A stretch of 54,355 nucleotides of DNA from an uncultured beta proteobacterium. Its GTDB lineage: Bacteria > Pseudomonadota > Gammaproteobacteria > Burkholderiales > Burkholderiaceae. The stretch is taken from the NCBI GenBank assembly GCA_903900805.1, contig CAIUOP010000035.1:1-54355 (forward strand), written 5' to 3'. Within the stretch, counting starts at the first letter, position 1. Each line of letters opens with the position of its first letter. The notes under the pieces were generated by a model, which was not told the DNA's origin, searched no databases, and saw nothing but the letters and a program-made list of their open reading frames with translations. Shown piece by piece: positions 1 through 10,176 of this stretch. The translations under genes and the position numbers were made by a program.

Positions 1-2
1 CG

Positions 3-1787
<1,785 letters not shown>

Positions 1788-1801
1788 GGTTTTATTTCCA
1801 A

Positions 1802-2566
1802 GTGAATTCATTAAATTCAAAATTTCATATCAACTCAAAAGAGTGGGCTGCCTTGAGCAATATATCTGACCAAGAAAAGCAAGTGCGCATTGATTTGGCA
1901 ACAGCCTATCAATTAGCGTATCTCAAAAATTGGGATGATGGAATCTATACCCATATATCAGCGGCTATACCAGGTGAAGATGGGGCTTATTTACTCAATC
2001 AGTTTGGACTACGCTTTAATGAGATCACCCCACAAAATTTAGTAAAGGTCAATATTGCAGGTCAGATATTGTCTGGTGATGGCCCGGTTAATCAAACAGG
2101 TTTTGCGATTCATGGGGCAGTACATGCAGCAAGGTTAGACGCGCATTGTGTGTTCCATTTGCATGCAGATTCAGTCATTGCTGTATCAGCCCAGAAACAA
2201 GGGCTATTACCGATTTCTCAACATGCGCTCCGTTTCTATCAAGATATGGGTTACCACGCATATCAGGGCTTAGCACTCTCATCGCAAGAGCAGACTTCCC
2301 TGATTGAGAACTTAGGGAATAAGAAGGCCATACTATTGCACAATCATGGCAGCATTGTTTGTGGGTCATCTATTCAACAAGCATTTTATTTAATGGATGT
2401 TCTCGATAAGGCCTGCAAAATTCAGTTGCTAACTGGATCTCAAGGGGATCTTGTTTATCCGTCCGCAGCAATTTGTGAATTAACCTATCAACAGCTTTGT
2501 AGTGATGGTGATCGGGAGGGCCAGTTAGAATGGCCCGCATATCAACGTGTATTGATTAACTATTAG
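1802..2566 (+). CDS. Class II aldolase/adducin-like protein
   Basis: This 254-residue protein belongs to the class II aldolase/adducin family, whose enzymes bind zinc through histidines and cleave or epimerise phosphorylated sugars. Two His-x-His pairs are visible: FHLHADS (His119, His121) and LLHNHGS (His180, His182). The position usually holding the catalytic glutamate before the first pair reads NQTGFAIHGAVH, with no Glu. This resembles the adducin-like branch rather than fuculose-phosphate aldolase, so aldolase activity is doubtful. The start is GTG with a weak AAGG about 12 bases upstream. The tautomerase gene follows 12 bases later, so the two are probably co-transcribed and end at the terminator near 2783. 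The substrate is unknown; proximity to gcl hints at small hydroxy-acid metabolism, but that is only inference. Confidence 0.85.
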   Translation: MNSLNSKFHINSKEWAALSNISDQEKQVRIDLATAYQLAYLKNWDDGIYTHISAAIPGEDGAYLLNQFGLRFNEITPQNLVKVNIAGQILSGDGPVNQTGFAIHGAVHAARLDAHCVFHLHADSVIAVSAQKQGLLPISQHALRFYQDMGYHAYQGLALSSQEQTSLIENLGNKKAILLHNHGSIVCGSSIQQAFYLMDVLDKACKIQLLTGSQGDLVYPSAAICELTYQQLCSDGDREGQLEWPAYQRVLINY

Positions 2567-2578
2567 TCGGAGGTAAAA

Positions 2579-2761
2579 GTGCCAGTCATTCAAGTTCAAT
2601 TATTTGAGGGTCGTACAGAGGATGTAAAGCGTGAGTATGCGAAAGCGATCACTGAGGCTGCTGTCAAAATTATGGGTTGCTCTGCTGAGTCCGTAGATGT
2701 GATCTATCAAGACATTAAAAAATCAGATTGGGCTACTGCGGGTAAGCTCTGGAGTGATTAG
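2579..2761 (+). CDS. 4-oxalocrotonate tautomerase family protein
   Basis: This is a 60-residue protein of the 4-oxalocrotonate tautomerase superfamily, whose small hexameric enzymes use an N-terminal proline as general base for keto-enol tautomerisation. After removal of the initiator Met the protein begins PVIQVQLFEGRT, giving the catalytic Pro1 and an arginine at about position 11, as in the classical enzyme. The length is typical. The start is GTG, preceded by a good Shine-Dalgarno (CGGAGG, about 6-7 bases away), which decides it. It lies 12 bases after the aldolase-like gene and is followed by a clear terminator, so it is the last gene of that unit. No catechol meta-cleavage genes are nearby, so the natural substrate is unknown. 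Confidence 0.9.
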   Translation: MPVIQVQLFEGRTEDVKREYAKAITEAAVKIMGCSAESVDVIYQDIKKSDWATAGKLWSD

Positions 2762-2782
2762 AGCTAACTTCATTTATCATTG

Positions 2783-2808
2783 ATCCCCACCTATTGGGGA
2801 TTTTTTAT
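2783..2808 (+). terminator. Rho-independent terminator after the tautomerase gene
   Basis: A perfect 7-bp stem (ATCCCCA at 2783-2789 and TGGGGAT at 2795-2801, loop CCTAT) runs into a six-T tract on the plus strand. It lies 21 bases after the tautomerase stop and reaches the 3' end of the convergent LysR gene. On the minus strand the hairpin is not followed by a T tract, so it serves mainly the plus-strand unit. Confidence 0.8.
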
Positions 2809-3728
2809 TCAATGTGCTCCGGGGGAAGGCCTTTCCACCATTCTCCCTTAAATTGACCTTGTAACCAATCAATACATTGACTCACTTTAGTCGGCACATG
2901 TTTGGGCGATGAAAATACCGCATGTATTTCCTGGCTTGGCAGTAACCAATCTTCCATCACCGGCTGTAATACTTGATCTTGAATCGATTGGTGCGCTACA
3001 TAGCAGGGTAGGGCCGCCAAGCCCATTCCGGCTCTAGCTGCTGAGAGAATGGAAGAAAGGTTATTAGAAATAAATGGACCCTTCACCTCAACCACTTCAG
3101 TTTGATTTTGAGGATTCGTAAAACTCCAGCGATGATCACTTTGCGCTGTTGTGTAGATGAGGGCGCGATGCTTTTTGATATCTTCTGGCACCTTGGGCGC
3201 TGGATGTTCTTGAAGATAATTAGGATTAGCAACCAATATCCACGGATTCATACCAATAAATCGGGAGCCCAATGAGGAGTCCGGCAAATTTCTCATCCTA
3301 ATCGCCAGATCAACTCCTTGTTCAATTAGGTTGATGTAGCGGTCGTCCATACTCAAATCAATCTCTAACTCTGGATGATGTGACATAAATTCTAAGATCG
3401 AGGGCGTTAGCACGCGGCGCCCAAAAGCAACTGAAGAGCTGATGGTTAATTTGCCACGAACCTTAGATTGCATTAATGAAGCCAGATCATCAGCCTCATT
3501 AATTTCCTGAGAAATGACTTTGCATTTTTCGTAGTAGAGCTTGCCAATTTCCGTAGCTGTAACCCCACGTGTACTGCGATGCAGTAATAGGGTGCCTAAA
3601 CGCTTTTCTAGGCTGGCTACAAACTTAGTGGCGGTAGGCTGGGTAATGCCTAAGTCTTCAGCAGCCTTACTAAATGAGCCTGTTTCAACAATCCGAACGA
3701 ATAGAAATATGCCTTGAACGCGATCCAT
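2805..3728 (-). CDS. LysR-family transcriptional regulator, likely regulator of gcl
   Basis: This 307-residue LysR-type regulator has an N-terminal winged helix-turn-helix over residues 1-60 (VETGSFSKAAEDLGITQPTA, then KFVASLEKRLG) followed by the usual effector-binding domain (for example LTISSSVAFGRRVL and GVDLAIRMRNLP). It is divergent from gcl, with 133 bases between the two start codons, and that spacer carries a 17-bp palindrome and a direct repeat. LysR genes commonly control the adjacent divergent gene and themselves, so control of gcl, perhaps in response to glyoxylate or a related acid, is a reasonable inference. The effector cannot be read from the sequence. The 3' end abuts the terminator of the convergent aldolase-tautomerase unit. 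Confidence 0.93.
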   Translation of the reverse strand: MDRVQGIFLFVRIVETGSFSKAAEDLGITQPTATKFVASLEKRLGTLLLHRSTRGVTATEIGKLYYEKCKVISQEINEADDLASLMQSKVRGKLTISSSVAFGRRVLTPSILEFMSHHPELEIDLSMDDRYINLIEQGVDLAIRMRNLPDSSLGSRFIGMNPWILVANPNYLQEHPAPKVPEDIKKHRALIYTTAQSDHRWSFTNPQNQTEVVEVKGPFISNNLSSILSAARAGMGLAALPCYVAHQSIQDQVLQPVMEDWLLPSQEIHAVFSSPKHVPTKVSQCIDWLQGQFKGEWWKGLPPEHIE

Positions 3729-3751
3729 AGTGCTTTTTAAGGGTTTTGATG

Positions 3752-3782
3752 CACTATTTTTACACTATTCCATGGTGGAATA
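3752..3782. promoter_or_regulatory. Candidate LysR operator between the LysR gene and gcl
   Basis: A perfect interrupted palindrome, TATTCCA-TGG-TGGAATA, occupies 3766-3782 and contains the T-N11-A layout typical of LysR sites. The heptamer CACTATT also occurs twice, at 3752-3758 and 3763-3769. The two copies are 11 bases apart, about one helical turn. The site is about 25-40 bases from the LysR start and 80-110 bases upstream of the gcl start. The structure is seen directly; that this LysR protein binds it is inference. Confidence 0.65.
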
Positions 3783-3861
3783 CTAGATATAGATTTGCTG
3801 ATCTTCCCAAAAAGCCCAAATTTCACCATCATTGCGCTACAACAACATTGGGAGGCGGATC

Positions 3862-5652
3862 ATGGCAAAAATGAAGGCAGCAATGGCAGCAGTTTTGGTG
3901 ATGGAAAAAGAGGGCATTACTACTGCCTTCGGAGTACCTGGTGCTGCAATTAACCCGCTCTACGCGCAAATGCGTGAACGTCAGTCCATTACCCATATTT
4001 TGGCGCGCCACGTAGAGGGTGCATCACATATGGCCGAGGGTTATACCCGTGCTAAGGCTGGAAATATTGGGGTATGTATTGGCACCTCTGGTCCTGCTGG
4101 CACCGATATGATCACCGGTCTTTACTCAGCAAGCGCTGATTCGATTCCTATTCTTTGTATTACAGGCCAAGCGCCACGCGCACGTTTGTACAAAGAAGAT
4201 TTTCAGGCTGTTGATATTGAGAGTATTGCTAAGCCTGTTACCAAGTGGGCTGTTACCGTTCGCGAGCCAGGTTTAGTGCCACGCGTATTTCAGCAAGCAT
4301 TTCATATCATGCGCTCTGGACGTCCAGGGCCGGTGCTGATTGATTTGCCAATCGATGTTCAGATGGCTGAGATTGAATTTGATATCGATACTTACGAGCC
4401 ATTAGCGGTTTACAAACCTACCGCAAGCCGTAAGCAAATCGAAAAAGCGATGGAAATGCTAATGACTGCCGAGAAGCCATTGATTGTGGCTGGTGGCGGA
4501 GTAATTAATGCAGATGCTTCTAAGCTTTTAGTAGAGTTTGCAGAGTTAATGGGGATTCCAGTTATTCCAACCTTAATGGGTTGGGGATCAATCCCAGATG
4601 ACCACCCTTTAATGGCGGGTATGGTAGGTTTGCAAACTGCGCATCGCTACGGTAATGCCACGATGTTGGCGAGCGACTTTGTATTAGGTATTGGTAACCG
4701 TTGGGCCAATCGTCATACTGGTTCAATCGATGTGTACACCAAAGGTCGTAAATTCATTCACGTTGATGTTGAGCCAACCCAAATTGGTCGCGTATTTACG
4801 CCTGATTATGGAATTGTTTCTGACGCCAAAGCAGCTCTTGAGTTATTTGTCGAAGTCGCTAAAGAGTGGAAAGCAAAAGGCAAGTTGAATAATTACGGTG
4901 ATTGGGTAAGCCGTTGCCAAGAGCGTAAGAAGCTCATGTTGCGTAAGACTGATTTTGATAACATTCCAGTCAAGCCACAACGCGTTTACCAGGAGATGAA
5001 CACTGCATTTGGTCGCGACACTATTTATGTCACCACCATTGGTTTATCGCAAATTGCAGGCGGACAGTTCTTGCATGTGTATGGCGATCGTCAGTGGATT
5101 AACTGCGGACAAGCTGGTCCATTAGGTTGGACTATTCCGGCTGCGCTAGGTGTATTGGCTGCTGATCCTACTCGTACCGTCGTCGGTTTATCAGGCGATT
5201 ACGACTTCCAGTTCTTAATTGAAGAGCTGGCTGTAGGTGCGCAATTCAAATTGCCTTTAGTGATGGTTTTGGTGAACAACAGCTATCTTGGTTTAATTCG
5301 TCAGGCACAACGTGGTTTTGAGATGGACTACTGTGTACAGTTGGCCTTTGACAATATTAACGTGGACGACACAACTCTTAAAGGTTATGGCGTTGATCAC
5401 GGTAAGGTAGTTGAAGGTTTAGGTTGCAAATTAATCCGCGTAAGCGATCCCGCCAAGATTAATGCTGCTTTAGTTGAAGCACAAAAGATGGCTAAACACT
5501 TCATGGTACCAGTGGTGGTAGAGGTGATCATGGAGAAGGTAACCAATATTGCGATGGGTATGGAGATTGACAATATCAATGAGTTTGAAGAAGTTGATTG
5601 TCGTCACCCAGCTGGTCGTGAGGGCTTACAAATGGCAGGTCTCTTAGACTAA
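3862..5652 (+). CDS. gcl: Glyoxylate carboligase (tartronate-semialdehyde synthase)
   Basis: Gcl condenses two glyoxylates to tartronate semialdehyde and CO2, using ThDP and FAD, and feeds glyoxylate into glycerate metabolism. The chosen start gives 596 residues beginning [10 protein letters not shown], preceded by GGGAGG; an earlier in-frame start at 3832 lacks a Shine-Dalgarno. Residue 51 is valine in [13 protein letters not shown], where other ThDP enzymes have glutamate. This is the known hallmark of glyoxylate carboligase and separates it from acetolactate synthase. The ThDP motif runs from SGDYDF (around 444-449) to NN at 472-473. The gene stands alone: no hyi or glxR follows, unlike the E. 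coli allantoin operon. A strong terminator lies just downstream, and a divergent LysR gene is probably its regulator. Confidence 0.95.
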   Translation: MAKMKAAMAAVLVMEKEGITTAFGVPGAAINPLYAQMRERQSITHILARHVEGASHMAEGYTRAKAGNIGVCIGTSGPAGTDMITGLYSASADSIPILCITGQAPRARLYKEDFQAVDIESIAKPVTKWAVTVREPGLVPRVFQQAFHIMRSGRPGPVLIDLPIDVQMAEIEFDIDTYEPLAVYKPTASRKQIEKAMEMLMTAEKPLIVAGGGVINADASKLLVEFAELMGIPVIPTLMGWGSIPDDHPLMAGMVGLQTAHRYGNATMLASDFVLGIGNRWANRHTGSIDVYTKGRKFIHVDVEPTQIGRVFTPDYGIVSDAKAALELFVEVAKEWKAKGKLNNYGDWVSRCQERKKLMLRKTDFDNIPVKPQRVYQEMNTAFGRDTIYVTTIGLSQIAGGQFLHVYGDRQWINCGQAGPLGWTIPAALGVLAADPTRTVVGLSGDYDFQFLIEELAVGAQFKLPLVMVLVNNSYLGLIRQAQRGFEMDYCVQLAFDNINVDDTTLKGYGVDHGKVVEGLGCKLIRVSDPAKINAALVEAQKMAKHFMVPVVVEVIMEKVTNIAMGMEIDNINEFEEVDCRHPAGREGLQMAGLLD

Positions 5653-5677
5653 GCATTCTGAAGTAGTTTGTATTACT

Positions 5678-5712
5678 AGAGCCCAGCTTAAAACCTGGGC
5701 TCTTTCTTTTTA
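5678..5712 (+). terminator. Rho-independent terminator after gcl
   Basis: A perfect 9-bp GC-rich stem (AGAGCCCAG at 5678-5686 and CTGGGCTCT at 5695-5703, 8-base loop) is followed by TTCTTTTTAG. It sits between gcl and the convergent glnD gene. Read on the minus strand it lacks a T tract, so glnD transcripts probably do not use it efficiently. Confidence 0.87.
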
Positions 5713-5716
5713 GGTA

Positions 5717-8317
5717 TTAGGCCCCTAAAGCCTCTAGTAACTCGGTCTCAAGTTGGATCTGTAGCTTTGGGTTCTTGCCCAAGTTGGCAGCGTCAAGTAG
5801 TAATACGTCTTCCACTCGTTCACCTAGGGTATTAATCCTTGCGGTATGAATCGAGACTTGATGTTTAGCTAGCACTCTAGAGATGGTGTAAAGAAGACCT
5901 GTGCGGTCACTGGCCGATAGTGCCAGCGTGTAATATCTGCCGCGATCATCCGGGACCATATGTACACGTGGCTGAATTGGGAAGGTACGTGACTGTCTAG
6001 AGAGGCGGCCCATACTTGGATTAGGTAAGGGATCTGCATTAGTGAGGGCGGCGGTCAATTCAAATTCCACTAGTTGAATGATGTCGCGATAGCTGCCACC
6101 CTCATCTACTATTGTGCTGCCAGATATTTGGAAGGTATCTAAAGCATAACCATGGCGTGTGGTGTGAATGCGCGCATCCCAAATTGAGAAACCATGTTTT
6201 TCAAAGTAAGCGCAAATTCTGGCGAAGAGGTCTTCTTGGTCTTTAACGTAGACGGCAACCTGCAATCCATCGCCGATCGGAGATAGTCTTGCTCTGACGA
6301 TAGGTTGATCACTATTGACCTTGTTATAAAGATGTCGTGTGAGCCAAGCAATATCTGATGAATCCTGCCTCAAGAAGAATGCGACATCTAGGCGCTTCCA
6401 GAGATCTTCATAAGACTCATCATCAATGCCATAGAGGCGTAATTTAGTTCTAGACTCTTCTTGATGCTGCGCTAGCTCTGAAGAGGCATCGGGCTTAGCT
6501 CCGCCCAATACTCTGAGAGTGGCGCGATAGAGGTCTTCTAAGAGTTTGCCTTTCCAGGCATTCCAAACTTTGGGGCTAGTGCCGCGGACGTCAGCCACAG
6601 TTAATAAGTAGAGCGCAGTAAGGTGGCGCTCATCACCCACTTTTTTGGCAAATGCTCTCACCACATCTGGATCGGTAATATCTTGTTTTTGAGCAGTCTG
6701 GCTCATATTGAGATGTTCGGCAACCAGCCATACTATGAGTTCAGTGTCTTTCTTATCTAAGCCGTGATCTTTAGCAAACTTACGTACATCAGCCTTGCCT
6801 AATTGCGAGTGATCGCCACCACGGCCTTTAGCAATGTCATGAAATAAAGCGGCTATGACTAATAACCAAGGTTTGTCAAAGTGCGCCATTAAGCTGCTGC
6901 AGAATGGAAATTCGTGAGTATGTTCAATCACCATAAAGCGACGGACATTACGCAACACCATTAGGATATGTTGATCAACTGTGTATACATGAAACAAGTC
7001 ATGCTGCATTTGCCCAACGATTCTTCTAAAGGCAGGTAAGTAGCGACCCAAGACACTAGTGCTATTCATGAGATGAAATGCGCGACTCACACCCTCTGGC
7101 TGTTTTAGAAGCTCCATAAAGAGTGCCCTATTAACTGGGGCGGCTCGCCATTTGCTGTCCATCTTTTGACGAGCGTTGTACAAGGCTCTAAAAATGGTTG
7201 CCGAAAGACTCTTCACATTAGATGTTTGAGAAAGCACCAAAAAGGTTCGCAGGATTTGCTCAGGATGTTTTTGGTAAAGCTGCGGATCGGTAATATCTAG
7301 AACGCCTTGTCGCTCAATGAAATACTCATTTCCTTCACCAGGAATTGGATGAGTCGTTTTTGACTCTTGTGGAAAGAGAAGTGCTTCAATGTTTTGCAAA
7401 AGTACGTCATTGAGTTGATTCACCGCTTTTGCAGCCCAGTAGTAGCGACGCATGATTGCTTCACTGGCTTCGCGTGATGACTCTTCTTCAATGCCCATAG
7501 ACTTTGCTAGCGCGGTCTGTAAGTCAAAAGCTAGGACATCTTGTCGGCGGCCTGCTAGTAAATGGAGATTCGCCCGTAGTGTCTCTAAAAAACGCTGATT
7601 GCGATTGAGTTCAGTGAGCTCACGTTGGGTAACTAAGCCTGCTTCATTTAAGTCTTTAAAGGTGTTGCCAAGCAATGCGGCCTTACTGACCCAGGAGATG
7701 ACTTGTAGATCCCGTAATCCACCGGGACTCTCTTTGCAATTGGGCTCCAGAGCGTAGGGTGTGTTCTGGTATTTATAGTGACGCTGAATTTGTTCCGCTT
7801 GTTTGGCTTGGAAAAAAGCTTTGGGATCCATCGCGGCTTCGAATGCGTTTGCAAATTCTTTAAACAACTGTCTTTTGCCGCAAATGAATCGAGCCTCAAG
7901 CAAAGAAGTACGCACTGTAATATCTTGCTCGGACTCCGAAATGCATTCAGCAACCGTTCTTACCGAAGATGCAATCTCCAAGCCAGCATCCCAACAGTTC
8001 GTGACATATTGTTCAACCTTCTTTGACAAGGATTGAGCCAGCTCAGCATTTGTGGGTAGCAATATGAGGATATCAATATCAGAGTAAGGAAATAGCGAAC
8101 TCCTACCGTATCCGCCAACTGCAAGCAAAGTAGCATCGTTGTTCAAGCCACAATCACTCCAAAATTGAGCGAGAAGCTGATCTGTAGCTTTGCTTAACTG
8201 CTTTGTGAGTTTTCCAACAGCTTGAGTTTTTTTAAACTCGGTGTATGCAATTTCTCGTGCGACGCGCAGACTCGCTGCATCGGTAATCTGATTTGTCCCC
8301 TGCTGCAAATCACTCAT
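5717..8317 (-). CDS. glnD: Bifunctional PII uridylyltransferase/uridylyl-removing enzyme
   Basis: GlnD senses glutamine and adds or removes UMP on PII proteins, setting the nitrogen-control cascade through GlnE and NtrBC. The 866 residues show the full architecture: a nucleotidyltransferase motif VGGYGRSSLFPYSDID (GGYGR at 68-72, SDID at 79-82), a central linker, an HD domain with HDIAKG (His493, Asp494) for deuridylylation, and two C-terminal ACT domains that sense glutamine (VYVKDQEDLFARICAYF and LSASDRTGLLYTISRVLA). The length matches the family. The upstream gene map ends 4 bases before it, so the two form a map-glnD unit, a common proteobacterial arrangement next to rpsB. All catalytic motifs look intact. 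Confidence 0.97.
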   Translation of the reverse strand: MSDLQQGTNQITDAASLRVAREIAYTEFKKTQAVGKLTKQLSKATDQLLAQFWSDCGLNNDATLLAVGGYGRSSLFPYSDIDILILLPTNAELAQSLSKKVEQYVTNCWDAGLEIASSVRTVAECISESEQDITVRTSLLEARFICGKRQLFKEFANAFEAAMDPKAFFQAKQAEQIQRHYKYQNTPYALEPNCKESPGGLRDLQVISWVSKAALLGNTFKDLNEAGLVTQRELTELNRNQRFLETLRANLHLLAGRRQDVLAFDLQTALAKSMGIEEESSREASEAIMRRYYWAAKAVNQLNDVLLQNIEALLFPQESKTTHPIPGEGNEYFIERQGVLDITDPQLYQKHPEQILRTFLVLSQTSNVKSLSATIFRALYNARQKMDSKWRAAPVNRALFMELLKQPEGVSRAFHLMNSTSVLGRYLPAFRRIVGQMQHDLFHVYTVDQHILMVLRNVRRFMVIEHTHEFPFCSSLMAHFDKPWLLVIAALFHDIAKGRGGDHSQLGKADVRKFAKDHGLDKKDTELIVWLVAEHLNMSQTAQKQDITDPDVVRAFAKKVGDERHLTALYLLTVADVRGTSPKVWNAWKGKLLEDLYRATLRVLGGAKPDASSELAQHQEESRTKLRLYGIDDESYEDLWKRLDVAFFLRQDSSDIAWLTRHLYNKVNSDQPIVRARLSPIGDGLQVAVYVKDQEDLFARICAYFEKHGFSIWDARIHTTRHGYALDTFQISGSTIVDEGGSYRDIIQLVEFELTAALTNADPLPNPSMGRLSRQSRTFPIQPRVHMVPDDRGRYYTLALSASDRTGLLYTISRVLAKHQVSIHTARINTLGERVEDVLLLDAANLGKNPKLQIQLETELLEALGA

Positions 8318-8321
8318 GAAT

Positions 8322-9158
8322 TTAGGCGTTAGCTAGAGATGGTCTAAAAGAAAGACCCTTGACGCAATCTGGTGGAGGGTTGCTACCTTCAGACCAGGTT
8401 AAGACCTCAACACCGGTTTGTGTAACTAAGAGGGTATGTTCCCACTGTGCAGATAGGCTGCGATCTTTTGTTTTGACTGTCCACTGGTCTGGCATCGTAC
8501 GAATATCACGACGCCCAGCATTAATCATTGGTTCGATTGTGAAGGTCATGCCAGCAAGAAGTTTTTCACCCGTACCTGGTTTTCCGTAGTGCAGAATTTG
8601 TGGATCTTGATGAAATACTTTGCCAATACCGTGGCCACAATATTCACGGACTACTGAGTAGCCAGATGTTTCAGCATGGGTTTGGATGACATGACCAATA
8701 TCGCCAAGTGATGCACCAGGTTTAACTTGCGCAATGCCAAGCCACATACATTCAAAGGTAATTTGGGTAAGGCGTTTTGCCATGACGGAAACTTCACCCA
8801 CCATAAACATGCGACTGGTATCGCCGTAGTAGCCGTCTGGAGTAATCACAGTAATGTCTAAATTAACAACGTCACCACCTTTTAAAACTTTTTCACCTGG
8901 GATGCCATGACAAATCACATCATTTACTGATGTGCAAATCGATGCTGGAAAAGGTGGGTAGCCTGGAGGCTGGTAGTTCAGTGGTGCAGGGATCGTCTTT
9001 TGGACATCGCGCATGTACTCATGGCAAATCCGATCCAATTCGCCAGTGCTGACTCCAGCTTTAACATGGGGTGTCACATGATCTAGTACTTCGCTAGCCA
9101 AGCGGCCAGCTTCTCGCATGCCAAGGATGTCTTTTTCTGCGGTAAATACACTATTCAT
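8322..9158 (-). CDS. map: Methionine aminopeptidase type I
   Basis: Map removes the initiator methionine from nascent proteins. The 278-residue sequence has the pita-bread fold metal ligands in order: an Asp in VVNLDITVI, a second Asp in YYGDTSRMF, His in GHGIGKVFH, Glu in FTIEPMI and Glu in WEHTLLVT. The substrate-side histidine is in CHGIPGE. The length is a little above the E. coli enzyme (264), with short extensions at the ends. It is divergent from rpsB, the conserved position in many proteobacteria, and is followed by glnD after 4 bases. The ATG start at 9156-9158 gives MNSVFTAEKDILGM, consistent with the family. Confidence 0.97.
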   Translation of the reverse strand: MNSVFTAEKDILGMREAGRLASEVLDHVTPHVKAGVSTGELDRICHEYMRDVQKTIPAPLNYQPPGYPPFPASICTSVNDVICHGIPGEKVLKGGDVVNLDITVITPDGYYGDTSRMFMVGEVSVMAKRLTQITFECMWLGIAQVKPGASLGDIGHVIQTHAETSGYSVVREYCGHGIGKVFHQDPQILHYGKPGTGEKLLAGMTFTIEPMINAGRRDIRTMPDQWTVKTKDRSLSAQWEHTLLVTQTGVEVLTWSEGSNPPPDCVKGLSFRPSLANA

Positions 9159-9312
9159 GCCTTGATTATCAACGACTTGGATAGTTTTTACTTAGTAAGC
9201 TTGCTTAAAATTTAGGCATTTACTATCTTTGGAGAGTCTCTAGAGCTGCTTTTTCGTCTCCTTCCCCTCTTGGGTACTGGGTTAGAGCTAGCTAGAGCAT
9301 TGATATTTAAGC

Positions 9313-9318
9313 TATAAT
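9313..9318 (+). promoter_or_regulatory. Candidate -10 element of the rpsB promoter
   Basis: A consensus TATAAT lies 108 bases before the rpsB start, in the 268-base map/rpsB spacer. No good -35 box is found 16-18 bases upstream, so the call rests on the -10 and on the expectation that rpsB has its own promoter. The rest of the spacer (9159-9300) shows no gene or other recognisable element. Confidence 0.45.
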
Positions 9319-9324
9319 TTTGGT

Positions 9325-9426
9325 CTCAGGTCTATTTTGGACTTGAAATCGCAAGTTGAGCCTTCCAGGGTGGCGCTTTTTAGCGCAGCTAGGACTCAGC
9401 TTTAGAACCAACCCTTAGGAGAAGTT
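9325..9426 (+). promoter_or_regulatory. Structured rpsB leader, possible S2 autoregulatory RNA
   Basis: Downstream of the -10 the leader can form two short hairpins: ACTTG/CAAGT (9341-9345 and 9352-9356, 6-base loop) and GCGCT/AGCGC (9373-9377 and 9382-9386, TTTT loop). A strong Shine-Dalgarno, AGGAG at 9417-9421, precedes the start. Ribosomal protein S2 represses its own mRNA through a 5' leader in gammaproteobacteria. Whether this shorter leader does the same is inference. Confidence 0.4.
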
Positions 9427-10176
9427 ATGTCAGTAACGATGCGTCAAATGCTGGAAGCCGGTTGCCATTTTGGTCACCAAACGCGCTTCTGGTCCCCAAA
9501 GATGGCCCCATTTATTTTCGGTCATCGCAATAAGATCCACATCATCAACTTGGAAAAAACATTGCCAATGTTTCAGGACGCCCTGAAATTTGCAAAACAA
9601 GTTGCCGCTAATCGTGGCACCATTTTATTTGTTGGTACTAAGCGTCAATCACGCGAGATCATTGCTGAAGAAGCAACTCGTGCTGGTATGCCTTATATCG
9701 ACAGCCGTTGGTTGGGCGGTACGCTCACCAATTTCAAAACTGTTAAAGGCTCACTCAAGCGTTTAAAAGATATGGCAGTTGCTAAAGAAGCTGGCGACTG
9801 GGAAAAGCTTTCTAAGAAAGAAGCTTTGACTAATGACCGTGATCTCGATAAATTGCAAAAAGCACTTGGCGGTATCCAGGATTTGAATGGTGTTCCTGAT
9901 GCCATTTTTGTTGTGGACGTCGGTTATCACAAGATTGCTATTACTGAAGCCAATAAACTTGGTATTCCAGTAATCGCTGTGGTAGATACCAACCACTCAC
10001 CAGAAGGTATTGATTACATCATTCCTGGTAACGATGACTCTAGCAAAGCTGTTCTCCTCTATACCCGCGGCATTACTGATGCAATTCTCGAAGGCAAGGC
10101 TAATTCTGTTCAAGAAATCTTGACTGCTGTTAAAGCCGGCGAAGAAGAGTTTGTTGAAGAAGGGAAAGCTGAATAA
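9427..10176 (+). CDS. rpsB: 30S ribosomal protein S2
   Basis: S2 is a structural protein of the small ribosomal subunit, sitting between head and body and needed for S1 binding. The 249-residue product (E. coli 241) begins [20 protein letters not shown], the family signature, and contains [27 protein letters not shown] and [18 protein letters not shown]. The C-terminus is acidic ([12 protein letters not shown]). A strong AGGAG precedes the ATG. Its stop overlaps the tsf start by one base (TAATG), giving translational coupling. The pair rpsB-tsf ends at a strong terminator, so it forms its own transcription unit. Confidence 0.98.
   Translation: MSVTMRQMLEAGCHFGHQTRFWSPKMAPFIFGHRNKIHIINLEKTLPMFQDALKFAKQVAANRGTILFVGTKRQSREIIAEEATRAGMPYIDSRWLGGTLTNFKTVKGSLKRLKDMAVAKEAGDWEKLSKKEALTNDRDLDKLQKALGGIQDLNGVPDAIFVVDVGYHKIAITEANKLGIPVIAVVDTNHSPEGIDYIIPGNDDSSKAVLLYTRGITDAILEGKANSVQEILTAVKAGEEEFVEEGKAE

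Noticed and set aside
5678..5703. gcl hairpin as a terminator for glnD as well
   Set aside because: Read on the minus strand the hairpin is followed by AGTAATAC rather than a T run.
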